Of a DNA stretch of 64,000 bases, positions 31,043-41,973 are shown one piece after another. Source of the DNA: Prochlorococcus sp. AG-418-M08 (lineage in GTDB: Bacteria > Cyanobacteriota > Cyanobacteriia > PCC-6307 > Cyanobiaceae); the NCBI GenBank assembly GCA_003213955.1, contig QCMG01000010.1, positions 1 to 64,000 of the forward strand, in the 5' to 3' direction. Position numbers and translations under genes: made by a program. Within the stretch, counting starts at the first letter, position 1. The number at the start of each line of letters is the position of its first letter. Below the pieces are notes generated by a model that was not told the origin of the DNA, ran no database searches, and saw only the letters and a program-made list of their open reading frames with translations.

Positions 31043-31267
31043 TTGAAAACTTCAAAATGCTGGGTTTGGTTTAAAGGAAGTATTAATGAGGGTGGATATT
31101 GGAAAGAAGGTTTTAGTTGCACTTTTGATGAAAAGCCTGGCATATTAATAGAAAGCCCATCATACGTTACTTGTAGAGTTCCAAACTGGCGTGTTCTTAC
31201 CAAAGAACCAGAAGACATAACAAAAACTCCCTTAATTCCAGATAATGCAGTTTGGAAAATTATTTAA
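31043..31267 (+). CDS. Conserved hypothetical protein
   Basis: 74 aa, TTG start, Trp-rich. Confidence 0.5.
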   Translation: MKTSKCWVWFKGSINEGGYWKEGFSCTFDEKPGILIESPSYVTCRVPNWRVLTKEPEDITKTPLIPDNAVWKII

Positions 31268-31338
31268 ATTAAATTTCCATAAAAGATAAAGTACATAACA
31301 TTGCTCTAAAAAAGGTAGGATTACTTTATTAAAAATAA

Positions 31339-32259
31339 ATAAATACTATTTACGCCCTTTTCATAAATATTATTCCCTTTTTAATTTTTGGTTTTTTTAT
31401 AGGAAAAAGAAAACCAAAACTTTCAGAATCTATTGCTATTCCTCTTATTAGGTATGGTATACCTCTAAGTGTCATGGGACTCTTATTAAAGGAAGGAATT
31501 GATATAGATTTAATTAAAACTGCTTTAATAGCTTTTTTTTCAATAGGATTTTTGATAGTTCTAGTTAATTATCTATCATTTTTTAAAACAAGACTGCCTA
31601 ATTATTCCTTACAACTAGCTGGTTTAATTGGTAACACTTCATTTCTTGGAATCCCAATCGCTATAGCCCTTCTTCCAACAAACACTATCAACCTTACAAT
31701 AGGCTTTGATTTGGGTACAACACTCTTTGCATGGATCTTTGGACCCTTCTTTCTTCAAAAAAAGCAGAATTTAAATACTAAACTAAATTTCAAAGAACTT
31801 TTAAATGCGATACTAAATAGCCCTGCCTCAAGGGGAATTATTGGTGTATTGATTGTATATTTTTTTGGATTAGAAAATGTTTTAGGAGAATATTTGTGGA
31901 TCCCAGCAAGAATAGTAATATTTCTTGCAATAATTGTGGTAGGGACTCGACTTGGAATAATCACAAGTGACAAAGATAGAGTTTTTAATATTAATAGTGG
32001 GATTAAATATTCAATAATATTGAAATTATTTATTTTGCCCCTAATCATATATTTTGTTAGCAAAATCTTTAATTTTAATCTTAATGAGACTTCGGCAGTT
32101 GTTCTTCAGGCTGGAACCCCATCTGCAGTTTCAACAATCTTGATGGCCGAAGCATATAAAAATAATCAAAAGGTTGCCGCTACAATTCTTTTTACAACAA
32201 CTTTAATTTCAATAATTACAATACCCTCTTTGGCATTTTTACTAAATATTGCTAACTAA
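31339..32259 (+). CDS. Auxin-efflux-carrier/malate permease (AEC) family; true start upstream of the first ATG
   Basis: ORF from ATG 31474 is 261 aa, but the same frame is open upstream to TAA 31336-31338 and encodes family-like NIIPFLIFGFFIGKRKPKLSESIAIPLIRYGIPLSV. Confidence 0.7.
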   Translation: MNTIYALFINIIPFLIFGFFIGKRKPKLSESIAIPLIRYGIPLSVMGLLLKEGIDIDLIKTALIAFFSIGFLIVLVNYLSFFKTRLPNYSLQLAGLIGNTSFLGIPIAIALLPTNTINLTIGFDLGTTLFAWIFGPFFLQKKQNLNTKLNFKELLNAILNSPASRGIIGVLIVYFFGLENVLGEYLWIPARIVIFLAIIVVGTRLGIITSDKDRVFNINSGIKYSIILKLFILPLIIYFVSKIFNFNLNETSAVVLQAGTPSAVSTILMAEAYKNNQKVAATILFTTTLISIITIPSLAFLLNIAN

Positions 32260-32372
32260 AAATATTTTATTAATTATAGAAATAGGTAGTTTTATTTATT
32301 GCCAAATACATGTTTAATGAATAATGTAAATAATATGTCCGGAAATTTACATAATGTCTTAAGATTTATGGT

Positions 32373-32624
32373 ATGAAGTCAGTAAATCCTAAAAATGAAT
32401 ATATTCCCATAGATCTCAAAATCTCAGTGAGAAGAGATACTTTTCGTCTGATTTCAGAAATGGCTAGAGATATGGGTATAAGTATTAATGAGGTTTTCAG
32501 TTTTCTAGCAGAGGATTCTGTTATTGATTTAGAATTACTTGAAGATTTAAATAATGTAGAAATTCCTAGTAAATGTAGTTTGGCTGATCTTAAGAATGAA
32601 ATGCTTAAAAAAAAGCTCTGTTAA
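32373..32624 (+). CDS. Small hypothetical, possibly ribbon-helix-helix-like
   Basis: 83 aa; IPIDLKISVRRDTFRLISEMARDMGISINEV resembles RHH layout. Confidence 0.5.
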   Translation: MKSVNPKNEYIPIDLKISVRRDTFRLISEMARDMGISINEVFSFLAEDSVIDLELLEDLNNVEIPSKCSLADLKNEMLKKKLC

Positions 32625-32928
32625 AATTCCTTACTTATTTGCTTCACGACCATTTTTTACTAAATCATTGTGGCTTGAGCATGCAGATTAATTTTATTAT
32701 TCAATATTAAAAATTCAATACACACCTAATTTTTGATGATTAATTTTTGACTAATGGTCCTAAGTCCATGATGTGTAAGAAAACTATATTTGTTCTTTAT
32801 GATTATTAAATACTGATTTATACCTCTGAAAATTATGATAAACCCAAAAACTAACTCAAAACTGTTTTCCTTTTTTTGTTTTATTTTTGAGCAAATTGAT
32901 CCTATTCTTTGACTTAAATAGGTATCAT

Positions 32929-34020
32929 TTAAGTTGAATTTTGTACTTGCTTTTCCTCAATAATTTTACTAAGCCAGTGCACAACATTATTCGCAAATAT
33001 ATTTGTAGAGGCATTATTCTCAACCCATTCTCTACAACTCTTTCGTTCAATTTTATTGATAATCTTCAAATATCCAAGAAGGCTTTCTTTGTCATCAGGT
33101 TTAGCAAGGTAACCAGTTTTACCATGCTCAATGATTTCACTTGGACCTCCCCTTTTATATGCTACGACAGGTACTCCACAAGCTAATGCTTCAACAACAA
33201 CATTCCCGTAAGCCTCATTCCATTTAGGTGTATTTAGTAAAGCTCTACAAGTTCCAAGTTCTTTCTGTAACTCTTCCGTTTCTAAAAAACCTTTCCATTC
33301 TAATATCCCTGGAGAGAACATTTTTTCTATTTTTAAGGCATATGACTCATCTTGAACAATTCCCCAAACTTTAAGTTTTTCTCCTAGTGCATTAGCCACA
33401 TATGCTGCGTCCTCTAATCCTTTTTCAGGTGCAACTCTGCCAACCCAACCCAGTGGGCCGTTCTTACAATCTTGAAATTCATAATTACCTAATTGAAATC
33501 CATTTCCAATAATTATTGGATTTTTAATAAAAGGATAATCTAAAGCTTGTATCTTTGAATGAAAAGCAAAATTATAAGGATATTTACTGTGAACATTTGA
33601 AATTAAATTACTTATTACAAAACTTTCAGAACCCATGCTAATAATATGTGCAATTGGAATATCTATATTTAAAGTCATCCAAATCGGAAGCCAGTCGTAA
33701 GAAAGATTCAATATTATATCTGCATTTTTACCAATAGCTATTGCCTTTTCAATCATTCCAGACAAAAGCGAATTATCAGGAATAGTTACCAAAGAATAAA
33801 AATCTTGATGTTGCCAACTTTTTTGCTCTTCACCTTCAACATGATAAAGTTTTGCATTGCCACTCGCATCTTTTAATTTAGAATTTTTTGGAGCCACTAC
33901 ATCAACCTTATGACCTTTTTTCAATAACCCAGTCACTAAAGAATTTAAAGTAAGCTCAACTCCGCCACCTTTACCACTGCTCAAGAACCCAATAGGAGTA
34001 CTAATTAAAACTATATGCAT
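32929..34020 (-). CDS. Family 4 glycosyltransferase (group 1)
   Basis: 363 aa; GKGGGVELTLNSLVTGLLKKGHKVDVVAP, EALACGVPVVAYKRGGPSEIIEHGKTGYL. Confidence 0.92.
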   Translation of the reverse strand: MHIVLISTPIGFLSSGKGGGVELTLNSLVTGLLKKGHKVDVVAPKNSKLKDASGNAKLYHVEGEEQKSWQHQDFYSLVTIPDNSLLSGMIEKAIAIGKNADIILNLSYDWLPIWMTLNIDIPIAHIISMGSESFVISNLISNVHSKYPYNFAFHSKIQALDYPFIKNPIIIGNGFQLGNYEFQDCKNGPLGWVGRVAPEKGLEDAAYVANALGEKLKVWGIVQDESYALKIEKMFSPGILEWKGFLETEELQKELGTCRALLNTPKWNEAYGNVVVEALACGVPVVAYKRGGPSEIIEHGKTGYLAKPDDKESLLGYLKIINKIERKSCREWVENNASTNIFANNVVHWLSKIIEEKQVQNST

Positions 34021-34048
34021 TCTTAAAATTTTTTTCCAATACTACTGC

Positions 34049-34990
34049 TTAAATATTAGTATTAGTATTTGAAATTTCCCATAGAGACTTTCTTTGACTT
34101 ACGAAGAAAACTGAAATTAGGACAAAAACTACTCCTATCCATTGAATGATTGTTAATCTTTCATTTAAGTAAACACCACCTGTAAGAAGTGCAAATATTG
34201 GAGTTAAAAATGCAAGAGTGCTAAACCCTGTTATTTCTTTATTATTTGCAAAATAGAAAAACAATCCATATGCTAAAGCGCCTCCAAAGATGCTGGCAAA
34301 TGACATAAGTCCCCAATCAAATATTGACCAATCAGGCACCAATTGAAAATCTTTTTGCCAGCAATGTTTGATAATAAGAGGGAAACTGCCAAAAACCATA
34401 TGCCATCCAGTAACTGCAACCGGATCACTTTTAGTGCATGTGAATCTTATCAAAATTGTTCCTAAAGCCATAGCTAGAGATGCGCCTAGCATCCAAAGTT
34501 CACCAGTATTAAAAGAGATATCACTAATGTTTTTATCAGACATTAACCACCAATTTTGCAAAAGTTCTTTTGGAACTCCTAAAAAAATTATTCCGCCTAA
34601 ACCAAAAAGCAAGCCTAGCCATCCAATAGGATTGATTAAATTACCAAAAATTGCTCTTGCCAAGAGTGCTACCAGTAAGGGCTGAGAATCAATCAAGACA
34701 GATCCCAATCCGGCTCCTGTTTTAGAAATTCCATATGTTAAAAATAATTGAAAAAACGTTGCGTCTACAATGGTAAAAACTAAGAACCATTTCAAATCGC
34801 ATTTGTAAATTCTTAGATCTCTCTTTAATAAATATGTTGTAATAAGAACAAGAATCCCTGCAGGCAACAATCTAAATGAAGCGACTAAATCAGGCCCAGC
34901 ACTTGATACCAGAGGGGTCATTGCTGCCATTGAAGTCCCCCAAAGTGCAAAAGGGAGTATCATTAAAAACCAATTTAGGATTGAATTCAT
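34049..34990 (-). CDS. DMT/EamA family transporter
   Basis: 313 aa, about ten TM helices, EamA repeats. Confidence 0.9.
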   Translation of the reverse strand: MNSILNWFLMILPFALWGTSMAAMTPLVSSAGPDLVASFRLLPAGILVLITTYLLKRDLRIYKCDLKWFLVFTIVDATFFQLFLTYGISKTGAGLGSVLIDSQPLLVALLARAIFGNLINPIGWLGLLFGLGGIIFLGVPKELLQNWWLMSDKNISDISFNTGELWMLGASLAMALGTILIRFTCTKSDPVAVTGWHMVFGSFPLIIKHCWQKDFQLVPDWSIFDWGLMSFASIFGGALAYGLFFYFANNKEITGFSTLAFLTPIFALLTGGVYLNERLTIIQWIGVVFVLISVFFVSQRKSLWEISNTNTNI

Positions 34991-35043
34991 TAGTTCTGCT
35001 GATAGTCTTTTTAGAGTAGATTTATGATTTGTACCTTAAAAAA

Positions 35044-35853
35044 ATGATTTGGCCTTTTAGACGAAAGTCAAAAAAAAGAATGGCTCGTATTGTAATTGAT
35101 GAGCCAATCACAAGTTCAACAAGAGTTTCTGTCATCAAAGCTTTAAAACAAATTGAAGATCGAGAATTTCCTGCTTTAATTTTGAGAATTGACTCTCCCG
35201 GAGGTACCGTTGGTGATAGCCAAGAAATATACTCTGCAATTAATCGGCTTAAAGAGAAAGGATGTAAAGTAGTTGCTAGTTTTGGAAACATATCTGCTTC
35301 TGGTGGAGTTTACATAGGCGTGGCTTCTGACAAAATTGTAGCTAACCCAGGAACAATTACAGGCTCAATTGGTGTAATAATAAGAGGAAATAACTTATCA
35401 GAGCTCTTGAATAAAATTGGTATCAAGTTTGAGACTGTAAAAAGCGGGATTTATAAAGATATTCTTTCCCCCGATAAACCATTAAGTGATGAAGGGAGAG
35501 AACTACTGCAAGGACTAATAAATGAAAGTTACAAACAATTTACTGAGGCAGTAGCAGAAGGGAGGAATTTACCCGTTGAAGATGTTAAGAAGTTCGCTGA
35601 TGGAAGAATTTTTACTGGAACTCAAGCGAAAGAACTTGGTTTAGTTGATGAAATTGGTGACGAATTTGTCGCGAGAGATCTTGCAGCAAAAATGGTCAAA
35701 ATCGATCCGAAAATACAACCTGTAACTTTTGGTAAGAAAAAAAAGAAAATTCTAGGTCTCATACCCGGTAGTAAAATTATAAATAATATTGTTCAAAATC
35801 TAATTTTTGAAGTAAATTCATCTAATAAAATTCTTTGGTTATATAAACCTTAA
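35044..35853 (+). CDS. sppA: Signal peptide peptidase SppA
   Basis: LRIDSPGGTVGDSQEIYSAI, ASGGVYIGVASDKIVANPGTITGSIGV; ATG 35044 preferred over TTG 35029. Confidence 0.94.
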   Translation: MIWPFRRKSKKRMARIVIDEPITSSTRVSVIKALKQIEDREFPALILRIDSPGGTVGDSQEIYSAINRLKEKGCKVVASFGNISASGGVYIGVASDKIVANPGTITGSIGVIIRGNNLSELLNKIGIKFETVKSGIYKDILSPDKPLSDEGRELLQGLINESYKQFTEAVAEGRNLPVEDVKKFADGRIFTGTQAKELGLVDEIGDEFVARDLAAKMVKIDPKIQPVTFGKKKKKILGLIPGSKIINNIVQNLIFEVNSSNKILWLYKP

Positions 35854-35861
35854 ATTTAAAA

Positions 35862-36245
35862 ATGACTAAGGATTATTTTCATAGAGAAAATGTTACTGCT
35901 ATTAGAGGAGCTACAACTTCGAGTGGAAATACATCAAAGGAGATTGAGAATTCAGTAGTTGAGCTTATTGATGAATTAATTTTGCGAAATAGATTAGAGC
36001 CAAAAAAAATTTTATCTATAACTTTTACTGTTACTAAAGATTTAAATGCATGTTTCCCTGCTTCTATTGCGAGAAAAAGGTTTGGGCTTGACTCAGTTGC
36101 ATTTTTAGATTGTCAACAAATGCATCTTCCTAATGATGTTGATTTTTGTATTAGATTAATGGCATTAGTCATAATGCCAACTGATTCCTTAATTAATCAT
36201 CCTTACTTGCGAGGAGCCTCAAATTTAAGGACCGATAGATGTTAA
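35862..36245 (+). CDS. aroH: Chorismate mutase (AroH type)
   Basis: 127 aa; AIRGATTSSGNTSKEI. Confidence 0.94.
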   Translation: MTKDYFHRENVTAIRGATTSSGNTSKEIENSVVELIDELILRNRLEPKKILSITFTVTKDLNACFPASIARKRFGLDSVAFLDCQQMHLPNDVDFCIRLMALVIMPTDSLINHPYLRGASNLRTDRC

Positions 36246-36309
36246 TCTTTTAAAAAAGTTTTTTTTTAAGATAAAAATTTAAGAAATCACATTATTTACT
36301 CCAAAAACA

Positions 36310-36879
36310 ATGCAAAATAATCACAAAAGATTTTTAAATAAAAACAAAATTCTTAATTTACTTTTATTTTCACCATTCTTAATTTGTATTCCATTTTTAA
36401 ATAATCCTCAAGTTAAAGCAGGTTTAGAGTTTCAATGGGACCAAAATTCAGGTTATAGAAGATTAAAATGGTTCCAAAAAGATAATGAACAAAGAGCTAG
36501 GAACACAATTTTTTTCTTTCTAAGGCCCGCTGATAGAAAAGCAAGTCTCTTAAAAATAACTTTTAAAATACCTAAAACTTTTAAATCAACGCTTAAAGAA
36601 GAAAAAATAAGTTTTTGCAAAGTAAAAATAGGTGGTTTTGAATCACGTACTAAATGTATTAAGGAAATCCCTGCGGATATTAAACTCAATGAAGATAATA
36701 CTTCACTAGATATTTTCCCTTTCAGTCCAATCCCTAGGAATAAAGATAGTTATGCAATAGTATTTAAAGTATTTAATCCCAAAAGGACTGGACTTTATCA
36801 ATTTCACACATATGGACAGTATGTTGGAAGCGATTCCGTTTCAAGTTATTTAGGGAGCGCAACTATTACGATCGATTAA
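36310..36879 (+). CDS. DUF2808-like exported hypothetical
   Basis: 189 aa with signal-like N-terminus; NPKRTGLYQFHTYGQY. Confidence 0.7.
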   Translation: MQNNHKRFLNKNKILNLLLFSPFLICIPFLNNPQVKAGLEFQWDQNSGYRRLKWFQKDNEQRARNTIFFFLRPADRKASLLKITFKIPKTFKSTLKEEKISFCKVKIGGFESRTKCIKEIPADIKLNEDNTSLDIFPFSPIPRNKDSYAIVFKVFNPKRTGLYQFHTYGQYVGSDSVSSYLGSATITID

Positions 36880-36909
36880 ATGATAAATTATTAAAGAGCA
36901 TGAAAAACA

Positions 36910-37047
36910 ATGACTAAAAGAACATTCGGCGGAACATCAAGAAAAAGGAAACGTGTATCTGGTTTTAGAGTAAGAATGCGTTCCCATACAGGAAGAAGAG
37001 TTATTAAAAGCAGAAGAAAAAGAGGTAGAGAAAGAATAGCTGTTTAA
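36910..37047 (+). CDS. rpmH: 50S ribosomal protein L34
   Basis: Not in ORF track; [45 protein letters not shown]. Confidence 0.98.
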   Translation: MTKRTFGGTSRKRKRVSGFRVRMRSHTGRRVIKSRRKRGRERIAV

Positions 37048-37062
37048 CGATATTCACTAATT

Positions 37063-37449
37063 ATGGCCTTGCCAAAAGCTATGCGTTTAAAAGGTCATAG
37101 GACTTTTGATTATATTCATAAAAATTCTGTAAGATATTATGGGAAATTAATGAGCTTTAAAATAGCAACATCAAATCCAAAGATTCTAATTTCTCATAAG
37201 ATTACTGATAGTTTAGATAATTTTAAAATTGCAATAGCTATAAGCAAGAAGGTTTCAAAAAAAGCAGTTGTAAGAAATAAAATGAGGAGGTTATTACAGG
37301 ATTGCTTATTAAAAAACTTTAGCCAAGATGAGAACCACAAACCTTACTGGTTACTTGTTAACCTACATAATGGTGAGGCTTTTAAAGATGAATCCAGGCT
37401 TCTGGAAGAATTTAAACACCTAATTTTTAAGTCAGGTCTTTTTAAATGA
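37063..37449 (+). CDS. rnpA: Ribonuclease P protein component
   Basis: 128 aa; VSKKAVVRNKMRRLLQDC; immediately after rpmH. Confidence 0.95.
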   Translation: MALPKAMRLKGHRTFDYIHKNSVRYYGKLMSFKIATSNPKILISHKITDSLDNFKIAIAISKKVSKKAVVRNKMRRLLQDCLLKNFSQDENHKPYWLLVNLHNGEAFKDESRLLEEFKHLIFKSGLFK

Positions 37450-37859
37450 TTAAAATAAATGAAGAATCCTTTTATGAAGGCGGTCCCGCCAAAAGTGATT
37501 TAATCATAAATTTACTAGCAGGTTTAACTCTTCTGGGTCTCCCATTTACTTTCGCGGCTTTAGTTAGAGCTTTGTGGTTAAGATATAAAATAACCAACAA
37601 AAGAATAACTATAGATGGTGGATGGTTTGGGAAAAATAAAACTCAAGTATCCTTAAGTAATATTGATGAGATAAGATCTATCCCAAGAGGTTTTGGATCA
37701 TATGGAGACATGGTACTAATTCTTAACGATGGTTCCAAAGTTGAAATGAAATCATTACCTTTATTCAGAGAAAAACAGCGGTTTATTGAGGAAAATATGA
37801 TAAAAAAATCTCAACCATTAAACCTCAATGAGGTTGAAGGATTTGCTACTAAATCCTGA
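37446..37859 (+). CDS. PH-domain membrane protein (bPH2-like)
   Basis: 137 aa; two TM helices then RITIDGGWFGKNKTQVSLSNIDEI; 4-nt overlap with rnpA. Confidence 0.75.
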   Translation: MIKINEESFYEGGPAKSDLIINLLAGLTLLGLPFTFAALVRALWLRYKITNKRITIDGGWFGKNKTQVSLSNIDEIRSIPRGFGSYGDMVLILNDGSKVEMKSLPLFREKQRFIEENMIKKSQPLNLNEVEGFATKS

Positions 37860-37931
37860 ACAAATTAATTACAAAAGCGTTTCTATCCTGTAAAATAAAG
37901 TGTCAATTAAAATAAAAATTTCTTTAACATC

Positions 37932-39071
37932 GTGATCGGGTTCATTTCAGAAAAATTACTAATCCCGATTCTAGATTTTTTCTACGGATTAGTCCCAAGT
38001 TATGGCTTAGCAATTGTTGCACTTACTGTTGTTATTAGAATTGCACTTTTCCCACTTAGCGCAGGATCCATAAGAAGTGCCAGAAGAATGAAAATAGCTC
38101 AACCTGTAATGCAAAAAAGACAAGCAGAAATAAAATCTAAATTCTCGGGTGATCCAAAAAAACAACAAGAAGAGCTTGGCAAATTAATGAATGAATTTGG
38201 AAGTCCTCTTGCAGGGTGTCTACCTTTAATAGTTCAGATGCCTGTATTATTTGCGTTATTTGCAACATTAAGAGGTTCACCTTTTGCGGATGTCCCTTAC
38301 AATATTAATTTAAAAGTTATACCACAAGAACAAATAGCAGCTATTGATCCAAAGCCCTATAAGTCTCCAAGACATTCTATTTTCATAACAGAGAAGTCAC
38401 ATTTTCCTGTAGTTGCAACATTGCCTAATGGTACAAAATTAGGTGCTGAAGAATCAGTGAAAATAAATTTACAAACAACTAATGGCAACAGCTATTCAGA
38501 AATTCTCTCAAAATACGATAACGGTTCAAGATTTCTTCCTACCTGGTCGGTTTCAAAAGGCTCAGAAAATATAAAGGTTTCTCAAGATGGTTTAGTAACA
38601 GCTATCAAACCAGGAGATGCAACAATTGAAGCTAAGATACCTGGCCTCGCTGCAAAGAGTGGATTTTTGTTTATTAAAGCGCTTGGACAGGTTGGGTTTT
38701 ACGTGGATGGTTCAATTAACTGGGATATAGCCACTTTAGTTGGTGCTTTCGGTTTAACCCTGCTTCTCTCACAGGTTTTATCTAGTCAAGGAATGCCTTC
38801 AAATGCTCAACAATCCACTGCAAACAAAATTACACCAATAATGATTACTGGAATGTTCTTATTCTTTCCTTTGCCTGCAGGAGTATTACTCTATATGGTT
38901 GTTGCGAACATTTTCCAAGCGTTGCAGACTTTTCTACTCAATAAAGAAGCTCTTCCAGCAAACCTACAAAAAATACTTGATGAACAATTAACTAATAAAA
39001 ATAAAGTAATTCCCTCTACTGCAAATATTTCAGATAAAAGATTACCATTTGAACCTAACAATAAAAAATAA
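37932..39071 (+). CDS. yidC: Membrane protein insertase YidC/Oxa1
   Basis: 379 aa, GTG start; [36 protein letters not shown]. Confidence 0.96.
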   Translation: MIGFISEKLLIPILDFFYGLVPSYGLAIVALTVVIRIALFPLSAGSIRSARRMKIAQPVMQKRQAEIKSKFSGDPKKQQEELGKLMNEFGSPLAGCLPLIVQMPVLFALFATLRGSPFADVPYNINLKVIPQEQIAAIDPKPYKSPRHSIFITEKSHFPVVATLPNGTKLGAEESVKINLQTTNGNSYSEILSKYDNGSRFLPTWSVSKGSENIKVSQDGLVTAIKPGDATIEAKIPGLAAKSGFLFIKALGQVGFYVDGSINWDIATLVGAFGLTLLLSQVLSSQGMPSNAQQSTANKITPIMITGMFLFFPLPAGVLLYMVVANIFQALQTFLLNKEALPANLQKILDEQLTNKNKVIPSTANISDKRLPFEPNNKK

Positions 39072-39092
39072 TCTAATCTCCTGTTATAAATA

Positions 39093-40559
39093 ATGGATTC
39101 TTGGAGTAGAAATTTAGAATTAATTATAAAATCTAGAACCCCTTTAATATGGATAAGAACTAAAGAAGAGGAGAGACTGTATAAAATTCTCAATCAATCA
39201 TGTAAAAGATTAAATATCAAGAGATTCGCATCCTGGGATTGTGTTAATGGAATCAAAGGCGTAATCAATGAAAAGGGTAAATTTTCTAATAATCCGCTAG
39301 GAGCTCTTAATTGGATAAAGGAACAACCTTCAGAATTGCCAACAATATTACTGGTTAAAGACTTTCATAAATTTTATGATGATCCATCGATTAGCAGAAC
39401 ACTAAAAGAATTATCTTTTTCCCTCAGAGAAACAAGCAATAACTTAATCATTAGTTCTCATTTATTACCCTCATCTGAAGAACTTGACGATTTAATCACA
39501 ATAATAAATTTACCGTTGCCTAATCTCAGTGAGTTGTCCACTCTTATAAAAAAAATTGCTTTCAATACTGATTCAGATTTAAACGAAAAAGACTTGAATG
39601 AACTTGCAATAGCATCAAGTGGTTTAAGTGAAACAAAACTGAAACAAGTAACAGCTAAAGCCCTAACTCAAAGAGGAAAAATTAGTAAGAATGATATCAA
39701 GGACATTCTTGAAGAGAAAAAACAAGTTATAGCTAGAAGTGAAATATTAGAATTTTTTGAAAGCAATGCAACTCAGAATGAAATTGGAGGCTTAAAAGTT
39801 TTAAAGGTCTGGCTTAAACAAAGATATAGAGCTTTTTCAAAAGAAGCCAGAGACTATGGACTTCCTATCCCTAAAGGTGTCTTACTAGTTGGACCACAAG
39901 GTACTGGAAAATCATTAACTGCCAAGTCAATTTCTCAAAGTTGGTCAATGCCTCTTCTTAGACTTGATGTGGGAAGATTATTTTCAAGTCTTGTTGGATC
40001 AAGCGAGGCGAGGACAAGAGAAACCATTTTAAGAGCAGAAGCTATGGCACCCTGTATCTTATGGATTGATGAAATAGACAAAGGATTTGGCGGAGACGCG
40101 AGAAGTGATGGAGGAACTAGTCAAAGAGTTTTAGCTAGTTTATTAACTTGGATGGCAGAGAAAGAATCGGCCGTATTTGTAATTGCTACCGCTAATTCAA
40201 TTGATAAGCTCCCAGCAGAGTTGTTAAGGAAAGGTAGATTTGATGAAATATTTTTTCTTGATTTACCTAATTTTGAAGAGAGACTTAGCATCCTTGATTT
40301 ACATTTAAAAAAAAGAAGACCAAACTATAATTTTCCTCTTTCAACAATAGTTGATCGTACAGATGGTTATTCTGGAGCAGAACTTGAACAAGCAGTTATT
40401 GAAGGTATGCACTTTTCATTCGATGAGAAAAGAGAACTAATGGAAAAAGATTTAATTAAGGCTATTTCAGAATTGGTCCCTCTATCAAGAACAGCTAAAG
40501 AACAAATTGATTTCTTAAAAAAATGGTCTTCAACAGGCCGAGCACGCTCAGCTTCATAA
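39093..40559 (+). CDS. AAA+ ATPase, Ycf46-like
   Basis: 488 aa; GVLLVGPQGTGKSLTAKSIS Walker A, CILWIDEIDKGF Walker B. Confidence 0.92.
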   Translation: MDSWSRNLELIIKSRTPLIWIRTKEEERLYKILNQSCKRLNIKRFASWDCVNGIKGVINEKGKFSNNPLGALNWIKEQPSELPTILLVKDFHKFYDDPSISRTLKELSFSLRETSNNLIISSHLLPSSEELDDLITIINLPLPNLSELSTLIKKIAFNTDSDLNEKDLNELAIASSGLSETKLKQVTAKALTQRGKISKNDIKDILEEKKQVIARSEILEFFESNATQNEIGGLKVLKVWLKQRYRAFSKEARDYGLPIPKGVLLVGPQGTGKSLTAKSISQSWSMPLLRLDVGRLFSSLVGSSEARTRETILRAEAMAPCILWIDEIDKGFGGDARSDGGTSQRVLASLLTWMAEKESAVFVIATANSIDKLPAELLRKGRFDEIFFLDLPNFEERLSILDLHLKKRRPNYNFPLSTIVDRTDGYSGAELEQAVIEGMHFSFDEKRELMEKDLIKAISELVPLSRTAKEQIDFLKKWSSTGRARSAS

Positions 40560-40686
40560 TTAATTTTTAAATTAATAAATCATAAAGAAAGTTAATAATC
40601 TCTTATTTAATTAATTTTTAATCAAAAAACTCTGAAAATTATTTGAGATAAACTATGTTATTAGGATATAAAAAATTTTAAAAAGA

Positions 40687-41964
40687 GTGTTAGATCAAAA
40701 ATTAATAAGAGAAAATCCAACATTTGTGGAAAATAATTTATCTTTAAGAGGCAGGTATTATGACATATCTTCCATTCATAAACTATCTTTAGAAAGAAAA
40801 GAAATTGAAATTGAAATATCAAGTCTACAATCAGAGAGTAAAAAGTTAAGTAAACTAATTGGCCAAGAAATAAGAAATTCAAATAATGCTAATTCTCCAG
40901 AACTTAGTCAATTAAAAGATAAGGGAAACAAATACAGAATAAAAGTTTCAGAATTTGAAGAGAAGAAAAGAATATTAGACCAAAAACTTCAAGATGAAAT
41001 ATCAAAATTACCTAATTTCCCGAGTAAAGATGCACCTGTTGGAGAAAATGAAAATAATAATATTCAAATTAAAGAATGGGGTGATCCTCTAAAAAAAGAA
41101 AATCTCAAAACTCACTGGGAGATAGGTGAGAATCTAAATCTATTTGATTCTATAAAATCAACAAAAATTGCAAAAAGTCGTTTTATTACTCTTACAGGAA
41201 ATGGAGCAAGGTTAGAAAGGGCTTTAATTAATTTCATGCTAGATGTTCATTCAAATAATGGATATTTAGAATTAATGCCCCCAGCATTAGTTAATTCTGA
41301 GAGTCTTCAAGGATCTGGTCAGCTACCTAAATTCTCGAATGAGAGTTTCAAGTGTGCTAAAGATGATTTATGGCTTTCTCCAACAGCAGAAGTACCTCTA
41401 ACTGCTTTTCATAAAAATGAGATTATTGATCCTAAAACTTTACCTTTGAAATATGTTGCTTACAGTGCTTGTTTTAGGAGAGAAGCCGGAAGTTATGGAA
41501 GGGATACTAAAGGTTTAATAAGACTTCATCAATTTAATAAAGTTGAACTATATTGGTTTAGTGATCCAAATAAATCTTTGGAAGCCCATAAGGAGATTAC
41601 TGCTGACGCAGAAAGTATTTTAAAAAAACTAAACTTACCATACAGATTAGTCGATATTTGTACTGGAGATTTAGGTTTTTCTTCTAGCAGAACTTTTGAT
41701 CTCGAGGTTTGGCTACCTAGCAGTAAATGTTATAGAGAAATATCAAGTTGCAGTAACTGCCTAGATTTTCAGGCACGTAGATCATCAATAAGAACAAAAA
41801 TTGATAAGAAAACTTCATATATCCACACTCTAAATGGAAGTGGTTTAGCTATAGGAAGAACAATGGCAGCAATTCTTGAAAATGGCCAGCAACCTGATGG
41901 GAGTGTGAAAATTCCTGATGCTTTGGTTCCATACTTTGGATCATCTTTTATAAAAACTAACTAA
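40687..41964 (+). CDS. serS: Serine--tRNA ligase
   Basis: 425 aa, GTG start; class II motifs [25 protein letters not shown]. Confidence 0.97.
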   Translation: MLDQKLIRENPTFVENNLSLRGRYYDISSIHKLSLERKEIEIEISSLQSESKKLSKLIGQEIRNSNNANSPELSQLKDKGNKYRIKVSEFEEKKRILDQKLQDEISKLPNFPSKDAPVGENENNNIQIKEWGDPLKKENLKTHWEIGENLNLFDSIKSTKIAKSRFITLTGNGARLERALINFMLDVHSNNGYLELMPPALVNSESLQGSGQLPKFSNESFKCAKDDLWLSPTAEVPLTAFHKNEIIDPKTLPLKYVAYSACFRREAGSYGRDTKGLIRLHQFNKVELYWFSDPNKSLEAHKEITADAESILKKLNLPYRLVDICTGDLGFSSSRTFDLEVWLPSSKCYREISSCSNCLDFQARRSSIRTKIDKKTSYIHTLNGSGLAIGRTMAAILENGQQPDGSVKIPDALVPYFGSSFIKTN

Positions 41965-41973
41965 TATAAAATA

